Made by a program: the position numbers and the translations under genes. This document shows positions 1 to 8,020 of a stretch of 64,000 nt of DNA, one piece after another (positions within the stretch are counted from its first letter, which is position 1; each line of letters opens with the position of its first letter). A model generated the notes under the pieces. That model saw only the letters and a list, made by a program, of their open reading frames with translations. It was not told the origin of the DNA and did no database searches. This DNA is from AWTP1-9 sp035703165 (GTDB taxonomy: Bacteria; Bacteroidota; Bacteroidia; Chitinophagales; Chitinophagaceae), in NCBI GenBank assembly GCA_035703165.1, contig DASSYR010000049.1:1-64000 (forward strand), written 5' to 3'.

Positions 1-675
1 AAGCGGCTACTTTTTGAAGAAGTGGCAGATCAAAACGGAGAAATTTATAATGACAAAATTTTAACGATCGTGTTTGCCAAACGATATACCGGCTATAAAC
101 GACCCGAGTTGTTACTTTTAAATATGGACCGGTTTCAACGATTAGTAACCAATAAAGAAAAACCAATACAAATAATATGGGCGGGCAAACCGTATCCGGT
201 AGATTATACCTCTATTGGCATTTTTGATAAAATAGTACACATCTGTAAAACATACAACAATTGTTCCGCTCTTATCGGGTATGAATTAAAATTATCAAAA
301 TTATTAAAGCGAGGAGCAGATGTTTGGCTAAACGTTCCTCGTATAACACACGAAGCATCCGGCACCAGCGGCATGGCAGCTGCTATGAATGGCGCTATAA
401 ACGTTTCTATACCGGATGGATGGTTTCCGGAGTTTGCAATAGATAAAAAAAACAGTTTTATTATTCCCCCCAGCGACCCCAACCTTCCTGAACACTTGCA
501 GGATGAAGCCGATGCCAATAAATTATATGATTTATTAGAAAAGGAAATAATACCTATGTACTATGAACATCCTGATAAATGGCTATCCATTATGAAAAAC
601 GGAATGCAAGATATAATACCTCAGTTTGATAGTAACCGACTTGCCCAGGAATACTATGAAAAGCTGTACAAATAA
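1..675 (+). CDS. glgP: alpha-glucan (glycogen/starch) phosphorylase, C-terminal part, cut by the window edge
   Basis: The frame is open to base 1, so this is the last ~224 residues of a longer protein. The segment KRYTGYKRPELL matches the phosphate/PLP-contacting region of GT35 phosphorylases, and EASGTSGM...NGA..VS..DGW matches the active-site loop. The family phosphorolyses alpha-1,4-glucan to glucose-1-phosphate in the cytoplasm. One thing is odd: in rabbit muscle phosphorylase the loop reads SGTGNMK and the Lys (680) carries PLP, whereas here it reads SGTSGMA, with Ala (codon gca) at that place. The shortened alpha-glucan phosphorylase subfamily normally has SGTSGMK. The protein may therefore not be a classical PLP enzyme. 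The assignment to the family is secure; the activity is not. Confidence 0.8.
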   Translation, partial: KRLLFEEVADQNGEIYNDKILTIVFAKRYTGYKRPELLLLNMDRFQRLVTNKEKPIQIIWAGKPYPVDYTSIGIFDKIVHICKTYNNCSALIGYELKLSKLLKRGADVWLNVPRITHEASGTSGMAAAMNGAINVSIPDGWFPEFAIDKKNSFIIPPSDPNLPEHLQDEADANKLYDLLEKEIIPMYYEHPDKWLSIMKNGMQDIIPQFDSNRLAQEYYEKLYK

Positions 676-691
676 GATTTTACTGTCAATG

Positions 692-1636
692 CTACTGAGT
701 TAGTTTTAACCATGCATATAAGAAAAACAGGCCAAGAATAATAAGCGATTCAAATTTTGAAACACCCTTCCGTGTAATAAAAAAAGAAAAAACAAGAAGT
801 GCAATAATTAAAAAAGCGGGAATATCAAAGTCAGCTATCCTTATATCAAACGAAAGTGGAGAGATTGATGCACCTACTCCAATGGGCACCAGTATATCAA
901 ATATAGTGCTTCCTATAACCGTTCCACCCGAAAGACCAACTGAACCTTTAAAAATGCCTCCAATTGATACAGCTGCTTCAGGCAAACTTGTTCCTAACCC
1001 TATTATAAAAATACCGACAATTGATTGTTTAATATTATAATAAGTGGCAATATCCAGGGCTTTTCTAATCGTCCATTCTGAACTATATATAACAATGGCT
1101 AAACCTATAAACAGTTGAATAACTACCCAGATTAACTGGGAGGACGCTATCTTTTCTTTGGCTGAATCTTTTGATTTTTCCTGACTTAATAATACTGAAA
1201 GATAAACCATAAATATAACCACCAACAATACTCCTTCTATTCTTGATATAAAACCATCGGATGCCAAAACCATTAATACAAAAGTAGCAATACCCATTAC
1301 CAGGCCATCTCTTATACCGTCTTTTCTATTAATAGTAAGCCTGTAAAATAATCCACTCAATCCTAATACAAATCCCATCTGTCCAAGACAACTACCTATA
1401 GCATTTCCTATAATTAAGCCGGAAGTTTCCTGTCCATTTAATTTATGAATGGCTGCGGTAACAGCCACTACCATTTCCGGCAAATCAGTACCAATGGATA
1501 CAATAGTAAGCCCTATAAAAAATTCAGAAAAGCCATAATGCTTTGCCACTTTTATTGCATTATTAACGGATAGGCGGGTGCCTATCCATAAACCAATCAA
1601 CGCGATTGCTAAAACCAGGAGGCTGAATAATGGCAT
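692..1636 (-). CDS. calcium/sodium antiporter, CaCA family (YrbG-like)
   Basis: This is a 314-residue polytopic inner-membrane protein with roughly ten hydrophobic segments. It carries the two inverted alpha-repeats that define cation/Ca2+ exchangers: GTDLPEMVVAV near residue 50 and GLGTSLPEAAVS near residue 213. The acidic residues in these repeats bind the ion. The length is typical of bacterial YrbG-type members, which lack the large cytoplasmic loop of animal NCX. It is convergent with the upstream phosphorylase, with only 16 bases between the stop codons, and has no obvious partner gene. The transported ion (Ca2+ against Na+ or H+) cannot be read from sequence. Confidence 0.85.
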   Translation of the reverse strand: MPLFSLLVLAIALIGLWIGTRLSVNNAIKVAKHYGFSEFFIGLTIVSIGTDLPEMVVAVTAAIHKLNGQETSGLIIGNAIGSCLGQMGFVLGLSGLFYRLTINRKDGIRDGLVMGIATFVLMVLASDGFISRIEGVLLVVIFMVYLSVLLSQEKSKDSAKEKIASSQLIWVVIQLFIGLAIVIYSSEWTIRKALDIATYYNIKQSIVGIFIIGLGTSLPEAAVSIGGIFKGSVGLSGGTVIGSTIFDILVPIGVGASISPLSFDIRIADFDIPAFLIIALLVFSFFITRKGVSKFESLIILGLFFLYAWLKLTQ

Positions 1637-2003
1637 AAAAGCATTTAATTAATCAAAAAAGAAGAAATACTGCAAACAAATTAGTGAAGGTCTGATGCTG
1701 AAACAATGATATTGTTCATCAAATCTTATGACCCGTATTCAAACTGCTAAGATTTACTTAAAGTAATTCTATTTTACCATAGCATTTTTCGCCATACTGG
1801 TGGCAAAATTTAGCAGTGCAAATTCCGGAATAACAAGAACATAGATTTGTGTAGAAAAAAATTGCTTAATTGCAAAAAGTGTTAGATATACTAAGGCATA
1901 GCTAACTTGAGTAACTGGGAAAATAGGTCATAGAATTATTTCTATATCTATTATTTTAGGCAGAAAAATATTAATCGCTGGAGTACTTAACTAAATTTTT
2001 AGA
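1637..2003. other. intergenic, no gene seen
   Basis: This 367-base AT-rich gap lies between nusG and the antiporter. I see no convincing ORF or RNA. A lone TAGATTTG at 1852-1859 resembles a Bacteroidota -7 element but has no upstream TTTG at the right distance and no gene behind it. Confidence 0.5.
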
Positions 2004-2582
2004 CTATCCTATTTTTTCAACCTGCATATAATTTAACTCCACAGGGGTAGCACGACCAAATACCTTTACGGCCACTTTTAATTTTTTCTTTTCATCGTTT
2101 ACCTCTTCTATTACTCCGTTAAAATCATTAAAAGGACCATCAATAATTTTAATTGTTTCTCCTACAATAAAAGGCTCGCTCATTGTCATACCACCTGCAT
2201 CCGCCATTTCATCTACTTTGCCAAGCATTTTATTTACCTCGGCTTTACGCAAGGCGATAGGATTTTCTTTACCAAGAAAATGAATAACGTTGGAAGTATT
2301 TTTTATAGCGTCCCGTAAATCGTCATTTAATTTACCACCACTTATTTCAATCATTACATAACCAGGATAAAAATTTCTTTCCCGCATTACTTTTTTACCA
2401 TTCTGAACTTTATAAACTTTTTCCACTGGTAAAAAAACCTGTTTTACAATTTTATCCCACCCGCTTTTGGAAATTTCTTTATCAAGGTATTCTTTTACCT
2501 TTTTCTCTTTGCCACTAACCACACGCAGTACATACCATTTGGTTTCCGGTGCGTTAGTTTCTGTTGTATTTACAGTTTCCAT
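2004..2582 (-). CDS. nusG: transcription termination/antitermination protein NusG
   Basis: NusG binds RNA polymerase through its N-terminal NGN domain and couples it to Rho or the ribosome through a C-terminal KOW domain. KWYVLRVVSGKEKKV starts the NGN domain, FYPGYVMIE is its core, and VGETIKIIDGPFNDFNG is the KOW motif. The open frame extends upstream to 2708, but those codons overlap secE in another frame, so I take the ATG at 2580-2582 (METVNTTETN), giving 192 residues. That start lies two bases past the secE stop, so the two genes are probably translationally linked. The tRNA-Trp, secE, nusG order is the conserved bacterial arrangement. Confidence 0.95.
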   Translation of the reverse strand: METVNTTETNAPETKWYVLRVVSGKEKKVKEYLDKEISKSGWDKIVKQVFLPVEKVYKVQNGKKVMRERNFYPGYVMIEISGGKLNDDLRDAIKNTSNVIHFLGKENPIALRKAEVNKMLGKVDEMADAGGMTMSEPFIVGETIKIIDGPFNDFNGVIEEVNDEKKKLKVAVKVFGRATPVELNYMQVEKIG

Positions 2583-2584
2583 TT

Positions 2585-2776
2585 CTAAAAAATTGAATAA
2601 ATTAATTCTAAGGCTTTGGCAATAACTAAATCCATAGCCCACACAATAGCTGTAATGATTAATGTACCTGCTAAAACAATCATCGTTGTTTGTTGCAATT
2701 GTCCCCAAGTTGGCCAGCTAACCTTTTCCATCAATTCTTTATAAGAACCTTTAAAATATCCTGTTACTTTATTCAT
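2585..2776 (-). CDS. secE: preprotein translocase subunit SecE
   Basis: This is the 63-residue short form of SecE, with an amphipathic N-terminal helix (KELMEKVSWPTW) followed by one transmembrane helix from about residue 33 to 55. The VSWPTW motif is the hallmark of the family. SecE clamps SecY in the inner membrane and is essential for Sec export. It sits between tRNA-Trp and nusG on the minus strand and is probably co-transcribed with both. Confidence 0.93.
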   Translation of the reverse strand: MNKVTGYFKGSYKELMEKVSWPTWGQLQQTTMIVLAGTLIITAIVWAMDLVIAKALELIYSIF

Positions 2777-2849
2777 TGTTGAATTAATTCAATTAAAAAA
2801 TATCAAAAAGAAAATGTTTAAACCCGTAATGTTTTTAAACTATTTGTAG

Positions 2850-2920
2850 CACGGGCACTAGGATTCGAACCCAGACTGAAGGTTTTGGAGACCTTTGTAC
2901 TACCATTATACTATGCCCGT
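2850..2920 (-). tRNA. tRNA-Trp (CCA anticodon)
   Basis: The minus strand folds as a cloverleaf with acceptor ACGGGCA/TGCCCGT, anticodon loop centred on CCA and T-loop GGTTCGAATCC. The 3' CCA is not encoded. It stands between tuf and secE. Confidence 0.95.
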
Positions 2921-2970
2921 AAACTTTAAATCTCTAAAAGATTTTTTGAAAAAGAACTTCGTTATAGAAA

Positions 2971-3002
2971 CAAAGTACTCAGGCATATGCCCAAGTACTT
3001 TG
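2971..3002 (-). other. long near-perfect hairpin ahead of tRNA-Trp
   Basis: The 32 bases form a 15-16 bp stem with two G-U pairs; the outer arms are CAAAGTACT and AGTACTTTG around GGCATATGCC. It lies about 50 bases upstream of tRNA-Trp and directly follows a TATATTTG promoter-like element. It lacks a T-run immediately after it, so it reads better as a leader or processing structure than as a terminator, though termination of tuf transcripts is possible. Confidence 0.5.
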
Positions 3003-3010
3003 CAAATATA
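3003..3010 (-). promoter_or_regulatory. possible -7 promoter element for tRNA-Trp-secE-nusG
   Basis: The minus strand reads TATATTTG, a match to the Bacteroidota -7 consensus TAnnTTTG. I see no clear TTTG 20 bp upstream, so this is a half-supported promoter. A start here would give secE-nusG a source independent of the tuf operon. Confidence 0.35.
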
Positions 3011-3054
3011 CAATTCTTAGCTTCCATTCTTCCCGTTAAGGAGGCTGGGGGCTT

Positions 3055-4242
3055 TTACTTGATAATTTCTGTAACCTGACCGGCACCTACTGTACGACCA
3101 CCTTCACGAATAGCGAACTTTAACCCTTTTTCCATCGCAATGGGGGTAATCAGTTTTACGGTTAAAGAAGTATTATCACCAGGCATAACCATTTCTGTAC
3201 CTGATGCCAACTCTACTTCTCCTGTTACGTCCGTTGTACGGAAGTAAAACTGAGGACGATATTTGTTAAAGAATGGGGTATGACGGCCACCTTCTTCTTT
3301 ACTTAATACGTAAACTTCACACTTAAATTCAGTATGTGGCGTAATAGAACCTGGTTTACAAATTACCATACCACGGCGAATTTGATTTTTTTCTATACCA
3401 CGTAACAATAACCCTGCGTTATCACCAGCTTCACCTTCTTCCAGTAGTTTACGGAACATTTCCACACCTGTTACAGTAGAAGAAAGAGGAGATTCCATCA
3501 AACCTACAATTTCAACACCTTCACCTACTTTAACACGACCTCTTTCGATACGACCGGTAGCAACGGTACCGCGACCTGTGATTGAGAATACGTCTTCCAC
3601 ACTCATCAGGAATGGCTGATCAACCGGACGGGGAGGTAATGGTATGTAGCTATCCACGGCACTCATTAATTCGTCAATAGCGCCAACCCATTTAGCATCG
3701 CCTGCTAAAGCTCCTGTGGCTGAACCTTTTATAATTGGCGTATTGTCACCATCAAAACCGTAGAAATTCAACAATTCACGGATTTCAATTTCAACAAGTT
3801 CTAATAATTCAGGGTCATCAACCAAGTCAACTTTGTTCATAAATACCACCATGCGGGGAACACCCACCTGACGAGCCAATAAGATATGCTCTTTGGTTTG
3901 TGGCATCGGACCATCGGTAGCAGCTACCACTAAGATAGCACCATCCATTTGTGCTGCACCGGTAATCATATTTTTCACATAATCGGCGTGACCAGGACAG
4001 TCAACGTGGGCATAGTGACGGTTTGCTGTTTGATATTCTACGTGAGCTGTATTAATCGTAATACCTCTTTCTTTTTCTTCAGGAGCAGCATCAATTTCAT
4101 CATATTTTTTTGCTGTAGCCATTCCTCTACCTGCCAAAATAGTAGTAATAGCTGCAGTTAAAGTGGTTTTACCGTGGTCAATATGGCCTATGGTACCAAC
4201 GTTAACGTGGGGTTTATCCCTCTTAAAAGTCTCTTTTGCCAT
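3055..4242 (-). CDS. tuf: elongation factor Tu
   Basis: EF-Tu delivers aminoacyl-tRNA to the ribosome as a GTP complex. The 395 residues are full length. GTPase motifs are all visible: GHIDHGKTT (P-loop, residues 19-27), DCPGHADY (G3) and NKVD (G4), followed by the two beta-barrel domains ending VGAGQVTEIIK. It lies between tRNA-Thr(GGT) and tRNA-Trp, the same order as the tRNA-tufB cluster of enterobacteria, and is probably transcribed from the promoter ahead of tRNA-Thr(TGT). Confidence 0.98.
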   Translation of the reverse strand: MAKETFKRDKPHVNVGTIGHIDHGKTTLTAAITTILAGRGMATAKKYDEIDAAPEEKERGITINTAHVEYQTANRHYAHVDCPGHADYVKNMITGAAQMDGAILVVAATDGPMPQTKEHILLARQVGVPRMVVFMNKVDLVDDPELLELVEIEIRELLNFYGFDGDNTPIIKGSATGALAGDAKWVGAIDELMSAVDSYIPLPPRPVDQPFLMSVEDVFSITGRGTVATGRIERGRVKVGEGVEIVGLMESPLSSTVTGVEMFRKLLEEGEAGDNAGLLLRGIEKNQIRRGMVICKPGSITPHTEFKCEVYVLSKEEGGRHTPFFNKYRPQFYFRTTDVTGEVELASGTEMVMPGDNTSLTVKLITPIAMEKGLKFAIREGGRTVGAGQVTEIIK

Positions 4243-4395
4243 TGTTATGTTTTTTTAATTGTGGATGTACAAATTTTACATTTATTATGAATTAGTCCTA
4301 CCGAAGCGGGACGCATTACATTCATATTTCTATTGTTATTACCTATCTTTTTTAAAGATAAGTTTTAAAAGAACTTAGAGCCTTGATGAGAATTC

Positions 4396-4413
4396 CTGCC
4401 TGTTGGCAGGCAG
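4396..4413. repeat. small palindrome CTGCCTG-TTGG-CAGGCAG
   Basis: This is a perfect 7-bp inverted repeat with a TTGG loop, lying 16 bases 3' of tRNA-Thr(GGT) within the tRNA-tuf operon. It could be a processing hairpin or a copy of a dispersed intergenic palindrome. There is no second copy in this window. Confidence 0.4.
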
Positions 4414-4428
4414 TGAACTCACCCTGTG

Positions 4429-4500
<72 letters not shown>

Positions 4501-4714
4501 TAGTCAAAATATTTGATAATTGACCGCTGTAAGTTGACAGTGGGAAACAACTACTGTCCAGCACCTCATTTTCTGACAACTTAAATTTAGAGGGAGAGGC
4601 GATGCTTCCCCACTTTTACGGATAATCTGTAGCCCAAACAGGACTAATCATCGTAGATTAATCACCTTCACTCCCATAATCGGTTTATTAACCAGATTTT
4701 TAAAGATCTATTAG

Positions 4715-4787
4715 AGCGGGAGACGAGGCTCGAACTCGCCACCTATAGCTTGGAAGGCTATCGCTCTACCAAATGAGCTACTCCCGC
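4715..4787 (-). tRNA. tRNA-Gly (TCC anticodon)
   Basis: Acceptor GCGGGAG/CTCCCGC, anticodon stem ATAGC/GCTAT with loop CTTCCAA, and T-loop GTTCGAGCC are all present on the minus strand. It is part of the Thr-Tyr-Gly-Thr-tuf cluster. Confidence 0.95.
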
Positions 4788-4889
4788 ATTATAAGTTCAA
4801 AAGGCTGAACAGTTGAACAAGTTTAAAGGTTATTGGAAGCCTTTGAACCTATCGAACTTTTTAAACCTGTTAAACCTTACAAAGAACTG

Positions 4890-4972
4890 TGGGCAAGGAT
4901 GGATTCGAACCACCGAACTCCGAAGAGGACAGATTTACAGTCTGTTGCCGTTGGCCACTTGGCTACTTGCCC
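4890..4972 (-). tRNA. tRNA-Tyr (GTA anticodon)
   Basis: This 83-base class II tRNA has a long variable arm, acceptor GGGCAAG/CTTGCCC and anticodon stem-loop CAGACTGTAAATCTG. It is part of the Thr-Tyr-Gly-Thr-tuf cluster. Confidence 0.95.
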
Positions 4973-5037
4973 TTTTCAATTTTAGATTAATGATTATCTG
5001 CCTTGTATAACAAAAACTCAAAATCTAAAATGGTCGG

Positions 5038-5110
5038 AGCCACTTGTCGGGCTCGAACCAACGACCTGCTGATTACAAATCAGCTGCTCTACCAACTGAG
5101 CTAAAGTGGC
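5038..5110 (-). tRNA. tRNA-Thr (TGT anticodon)
   Basis: Acceptor GCCACTT/AAGTGGC, anticodon loop TTTGTAA and T-loop GGTTCGAGCC identify it. It is the first gene of the tRNA-tuf operon. Confidence 0.95.
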
Positions 5111-5208
5111 AATCACAACTTTACTGCCTATCAAAATCTTTTGAAACGCAGCACAGTAAAGAACTTCCCAATTATTACACACGTATCTACGGTGTTTTTT
5201 TGGGAAGG

Positions 5209-5237
5209 CAAAGGTAAGTGAAAATGTGAAATACAAA
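5209..5237 (-). promoter_or_regulatory. promoter for the tRNA-tuf operon
   Basis: On the minus strand TTTG (5234-5237) is followed after 17 bases by TACCTTTG (5209-5216), close to the Bacteroidota consensus, although the usual spacing is nearer 19-21. The expected start, near 5202, lies about 90 bases upstream of tRNA-Thr(TGT). Confidence 0.45.
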
Positions 5238-5502
5238 AATTTTGAAAAAGAATTTTTTATCTCCTATAACCATCAAAGCAAATAATCGTAAATAGGCTAA
5301 TCAAAACTTTTCATCAAAAAAGATTCATTGCATAAAATCGAGCAATATTAAAAAAATACCACCCTTTTTATTTAGGCAGGTGTTTTATGAGTAGTATGTC
5401 CGAACTATTAAATATTTTAACTGAAAATACCTATGCCTTGGGGTCATAACATTCTTAATTAGCTGAATAAAACTTACTACTAAGTTTTTATTAATTTATC
5501 AT
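5238..5502. other. intergenic, no gene seen
   Basis: This AT-rich stretch lies between the hpf terminator and the tRNA-tuf promoter. I found no ORF with coding character and no RNA fold. Confidence 0.45.
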
Positions 5503-5534
5503 AAAAAGAATGGGCCCCTTTCAGGGTACCCATT
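5503..5534 (-). terminator. intrinsic terminator of hpf
   Basis: The minus strand forms a stem AATGGG/CCCATT extended by further pairs around a CTGAAA-type loop, followed by a T-rich tail. It begins a few bases after the hpf stop codon. Confidence 0.7.
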
Positions 5535-5538
5535 TTCA

Positions 5539-5841
5539 CTAAATTTGGTATTGCTTTTCTTTTTGTTTTTTAATCTGGTTAACGATAGAATCCATTGCGG
5601 TATCAAAGGACTCTTCAAATGATTTGGAAGTTTGTTTTACAAAGAACTGCTTTCGAGGCACCGTTACTTTTATTTCTGCAATTTTGTCTTTAATCTGGTG
5701 CACAACATTATCGAGTTTTAGAAATACATCCACCTGATGGATTCGGTCATGAAAATTTTTGAGTTTTTGGATTTTTTTGTTTACGTGATCAATCAATTTT
5801 GCGTCAGCATCAAAGTGCACAGTCTGAATGTTGATGTTCAT
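5539..5841 (-). CDS. hpf: ribosome hibernation-promoting factor, short form (HPF/YfiA family)
   Basis: The protein has 100 residues, the length of short HPF, and lacks the C-terminal dimerisation domain of long HPF. INIQTVHFDADAKLIDHVNKKIQKL is the family's start, and the basic patch VTVPRKQFFVKQTSKSFEESFDTAMD is its rRNA-contacting helix. It binds the decoding centre of idle 30S subunits in stationary phase. It lies between xerC and the tRNA-tuf operon with a terminator after it, so it is probably its own unit or reads through from rpsU-xerC. Confidence 0.88.
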   Translation of the reverse strand: MNINIQTVHFDADAKLIDHVNKKIQKLKNFHDRIHQVDVFLKLDNVVHQIKDKIAEIKVTVPRKQFFVKQTSKSFEESFDTAMDSIVNQIKKQKEKQYQI

Positions 5842-6014
5842 AGAAACTCTTTTTTTAATCTGTTAAAAAATCAATAAATAAAGAACTTACGTATAAAAAT
5901 TTTATTACATAAGGTAGTAATTTTCTTATTATGAAGTTAAGCTGAGAAATGCAAATTATCAAGAAAAAAAATCATAAAATTTGGATCTTGATAATTACTT
6001 AAATGGTACTAATA

Positions 6015-6920
6015 TCAGGCCTTAGGATGTGCCTTTTTATATACATCTTTCAGTTTTTCGATTGTGTTATGGGTATAAATTTGAGTAGATGCCAAACTGG
6101 AATGGCCTAAAAGCTCTTTCACTGCATTCAAATCGGCGCCATTATTAATTAAATGTGTGGCAAAAGTATGACGTAAAACGTGGGGACTTTTTTTGTTGAG
6201 TGTTTTTGCATGCTCACCCAAATATTTTTTTACCAGCAAATAAACGTATTTGGGATAAAGATTTTTCCCCTTTTCTGTAATTAGCAATGCATCGCTTTTT
6301 TGTGTAAAATACTTTTTCTTTTGTTGTTTATAATCCTCAATAATGGTCAACACTTCTTTTGTTATTGGTATTATCCGTTCCTTATTTCCTTTACCTAAAA
6401 CCTTAATGTACGATTTAGATACGTCCACCTGGCCTTCCTTCAAACCAATCAACTCGCTCAACCTCATGCCAGTTGAATAAAATAGTATAAAAAGCATCTT
6501 TGCATTAAGTGTTTTCCAACTTTCAGTAGCAATATCCAAAACTTCAATTAATTTGTGGGTATCGTCTTCATTAACAAAAACTGGCAGCCGCTTACTAACT
6601 TTTGGTGCTACAATATTGGCTAAGGGTGTCTTTTCAATTCCACCTGTTTTAAGTTGATATTTAAAAAAAGACCTAAGAGAAGAAATTTTGCGATTAACAC
6701 TTTTGGCAGATATCTCATCCCCCATCAATTCTACCACCCAACTCCTAACCATGGCATGAGAAATTTCTGTAAGCCTCAAAAAGTCGTACTGGCTTTTAAG
6801 AAAAGAAAAAAATTGCTCTAGGTCATTCTGGTAGGAGATAATAGTATGTTGGGAATAACGCTTCTCATACCTGAGATAATCAATAAATGGTTGTATGAAA
6901 TTATGGGTTAGTATAGCCAT
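6015..6920 (-). CDS. xerC: tyrosine recombinase, XerC/XerD type
   Basis: This chromosome-dimer-resolution type recombinase has a SAM-like N-terminal core-binding domain (residues ~1-95) and a C-terminal catalytic domain. The catalytic residues are visible: Arg in STGMRLSELIGL, Lys in VLGKGNKERIIPI, HVLRHTFATHL for HxxR, GHSSLASTQIYTH for the second His and the Tyr nucleophile. The frame also has an ATG at 6938, but that codon lies inside the loop of the rpsU terminator hairpin. I therefore prefer the ATG at 6918-6920 (MAILTHNFIQ), giving 301 residues. It is a housekeeping gene by its neighbours, not an integrase: no att duplication is visible. Confidence 0.85.
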   Translation of the reverse strand: MAILTHNFIQPFIDYLRYEKRYSQHTIISYQNDLEQFFSFLKSQYDFLRLTEISHAMVRSWVVELMGDEISAKSVNRKISSLRSFFKYQLKTGGIEKTPLANIVAPKVSKRLPVFVNEDDTHKLIEVLDIATESWKTLNAKMLFILFYSTGMRLSELIGLKEGQVDVSKSYIKVLGKGNKERIIPITKEVLTIIEDYKQQKKKYFTQKSDALLITEKGKNLYPKYVYLLVKKYLGEHAKTLNKKSPHVLRHTFATHLINNGADLNAVKELLGHSSLASTQIYTHNTIEKLKDVYKKAHPKA

Positions 6921-6967
6921 AAAAAAACTGGTAGCCATAAAGTTAATAAAACCCTACAGCTACCAGT
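6920..6967 (-). terminator. rpsU terminator/attenuator overlapping the xerC start region
   Basis: The minus strand forms a perfect 9-bp stem, ACTGGTAGC with GCTACCAGT, separated by a 23-base loop and followed by seven T residues. It starts shortly after the rpsU stop codon. The T-run ends directly at the preferred xerC ATG, so xerC can only be expressed by readthrough from rpsU. Confidence 0.65.
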
Positions 6968-6984
6968 AAATTATTTATAAAGAA

Positions 6985-7182
6985 TTACCCTTCTATTTGT
7001 CCTGTTGAAAGCTTCTGTCTGTAAACAGCTTTCAATACTTCGCTACGACGCTTAACAGAAGGCTTTGTATAAGACTGGCGTTCTCTTAACTGTACCAAAA
7101 TTTTTGCTTTTTCGAATTTCTTCTTATACTTTTTAAGCGCTTTGTCAATGTTTTCGCAATCTTTGGAATCAATAATTAACAT
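6985..7182 (-). CDS. rpsU: small ribosomal subunit protein bS21
   Basis: The protein is 65 residues from the ATG at 7180-7182 (MLIIDSKDCENIDKALKKYKKK), with the basic C-terminal half typical of bS21. The start is fixed by an unusually strong Shine-Dalgarno sequence, AAAGGAGGT, eight bases upstream; the longer frame to 7233 reads through that site and is rejected. In Bacteroidota the anti-Shine-Dalgarno tail of 16S rRNA is held in a pocket that includes bS21, and rpsU itself keeps a strong SD, which has been proposed to permit autoregulation. The layout here fits that model. Confidence 0.93.
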   Translation of the reverse strand: MLIIDSKDCENIDKALKKYKKKFEKAKILVQLRERQSYTKPSVKRRSEVLKAVYRQKLSTGQIEG

Positions 7183-7190
7183 GGTATAAT

Positions 7191-7199
7191 ACCTCCTTT
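7191..7199 (-). promoter_or_regulatory. exceptionally strong Shine-Dalgarno site of rpsU
   Basis: The minus strand reads AAAGGAGGT, nine bases complementary to the expected 16S 3' tail, eight bases before the ATG. I saw no comparable SD in front of other genes in this window. Confidence 0.8.
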
Positions 7200-7286
7200 G
7201 TCCTTTTTTAAATGGACGGCAAAGAAACAGCAAATTTTTGAATTTCTGAAATCAAATAACAAAAAAGCCGAATTTTGATAATAATT

Positions 7287-7883
7287 ATGTTTACAGGTAT
7301 TATTGAGACCATCGGCACCATCACGGAATTACTTTATACCGAAACTAATAAAACTTTTTGGGTTACTTCTCCCCTTTCAAATGAGTTAAAAGTGGACCAA
7401 AGCCTGGCCCACGATGGTGTATGTCTTACAGTGGAAGAGGTTAAAGATAACAGACATAGGGTTACAGCTGTTTTAGAAACACTTGAAAAAACCAATTTAC
7501 AGGATTGGAAACCAGGAAAAAACATTAATCTGGAACGTTGTTTGAGCTTTAACGGAAAAATAGAAGGCCACCTTGTTCAGGGGCATATTGATACTGCAGG
7601 AATCTTAACAAACATAAAAGAACAGAAAGGAAGCAAACATTTTATTATATCATTCCCCAAGCAATTTGCCAATTTAGTTATAGAAAAAGGTTCTATTGCT
7701 ATTAATGGAATTAGTTTAACTGCTTTTAATGTCGGCAGCCAATCTTTTGAAGTTGCAATTATACCTTATACGTACGAACATACTGCTATAAAACATTTAA
7801 AAACAGGGGATAAAGTAAATTTAGAGTTTGATTTAATAGGTAAATATCTAAGTCATTTCCAACAAGTACGTGATTTCCAGTAA
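7287..7883 (+). CDS. ribE: riboflavin synthase alpha subunit
   Basis: The enzyme dismutates two 6,7-dimethyl-8-ribityllumazine molecules to riboflavin. The start is set at the ATG giving MFTGIIETIG, the invariant N terminus; the in-frame ATG 12 bases earlier is rejected. The protein has two tandem lumazine-binding beta-barrels (residues ~1-95 and ~96-190), with LAHDGVCLTVEEV in the first and GSIAINGISLTAFNV in the second, and GHLVQGHIDTAG at the junction. It is divergent from rpsU and has no other riboflavin gene nearby. Confidence 0.93.
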   Translation: MFTGIIETIGTITELLYTETNKTFWVTSPLSNELKVDQSLAHDGVCLTVEEVKDNRHRVTAVLETLEKTNLQDWKPGKNINLERCLSFNGKIEGHLVQGHIDTAGILTNIKEQKGSKHFIISFPKQFANLVIEKGSIAINGISLTAFNVGSQSFEVAIIPYTYEHTAIKHLKTGDKVNLEFDLIGKYLSHFQQVRDFQ

Positions 7884-8020
7884 AAATACTGTTAGCCAAA
7901 ATCGGGCAAAAACAACAAACGATTAAAAGCCGGTAATACGTTATTATTTAATACTGTACGACGCTTTTTTAAGTGTTTTACAGCCGATTTTACCGGATAT
8001 GAAAACAAAACCAATATTAA

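Noticed and set aside
2583..2708. N-terminal extension of nusG to the first in-frame ATG
   Set aside because: It overlaps secE out of frame and the residues do not resemble NusG; the ATG at 2582 gives the family N terminus.
3949..4161. ORF opposite tuf
   Set aside because: Cys/Ser/Phe-rich antisense shadow of EF-Tu with no start context.
6015..6920. Tyrosine recombinase near a tRNA cluster as a sign of an integrated element
   Set aside because: Its neighbours are ribosomal housekeeping genes, it is of XerC/XerD type, and I see no tRNA 3' duplication or att site.
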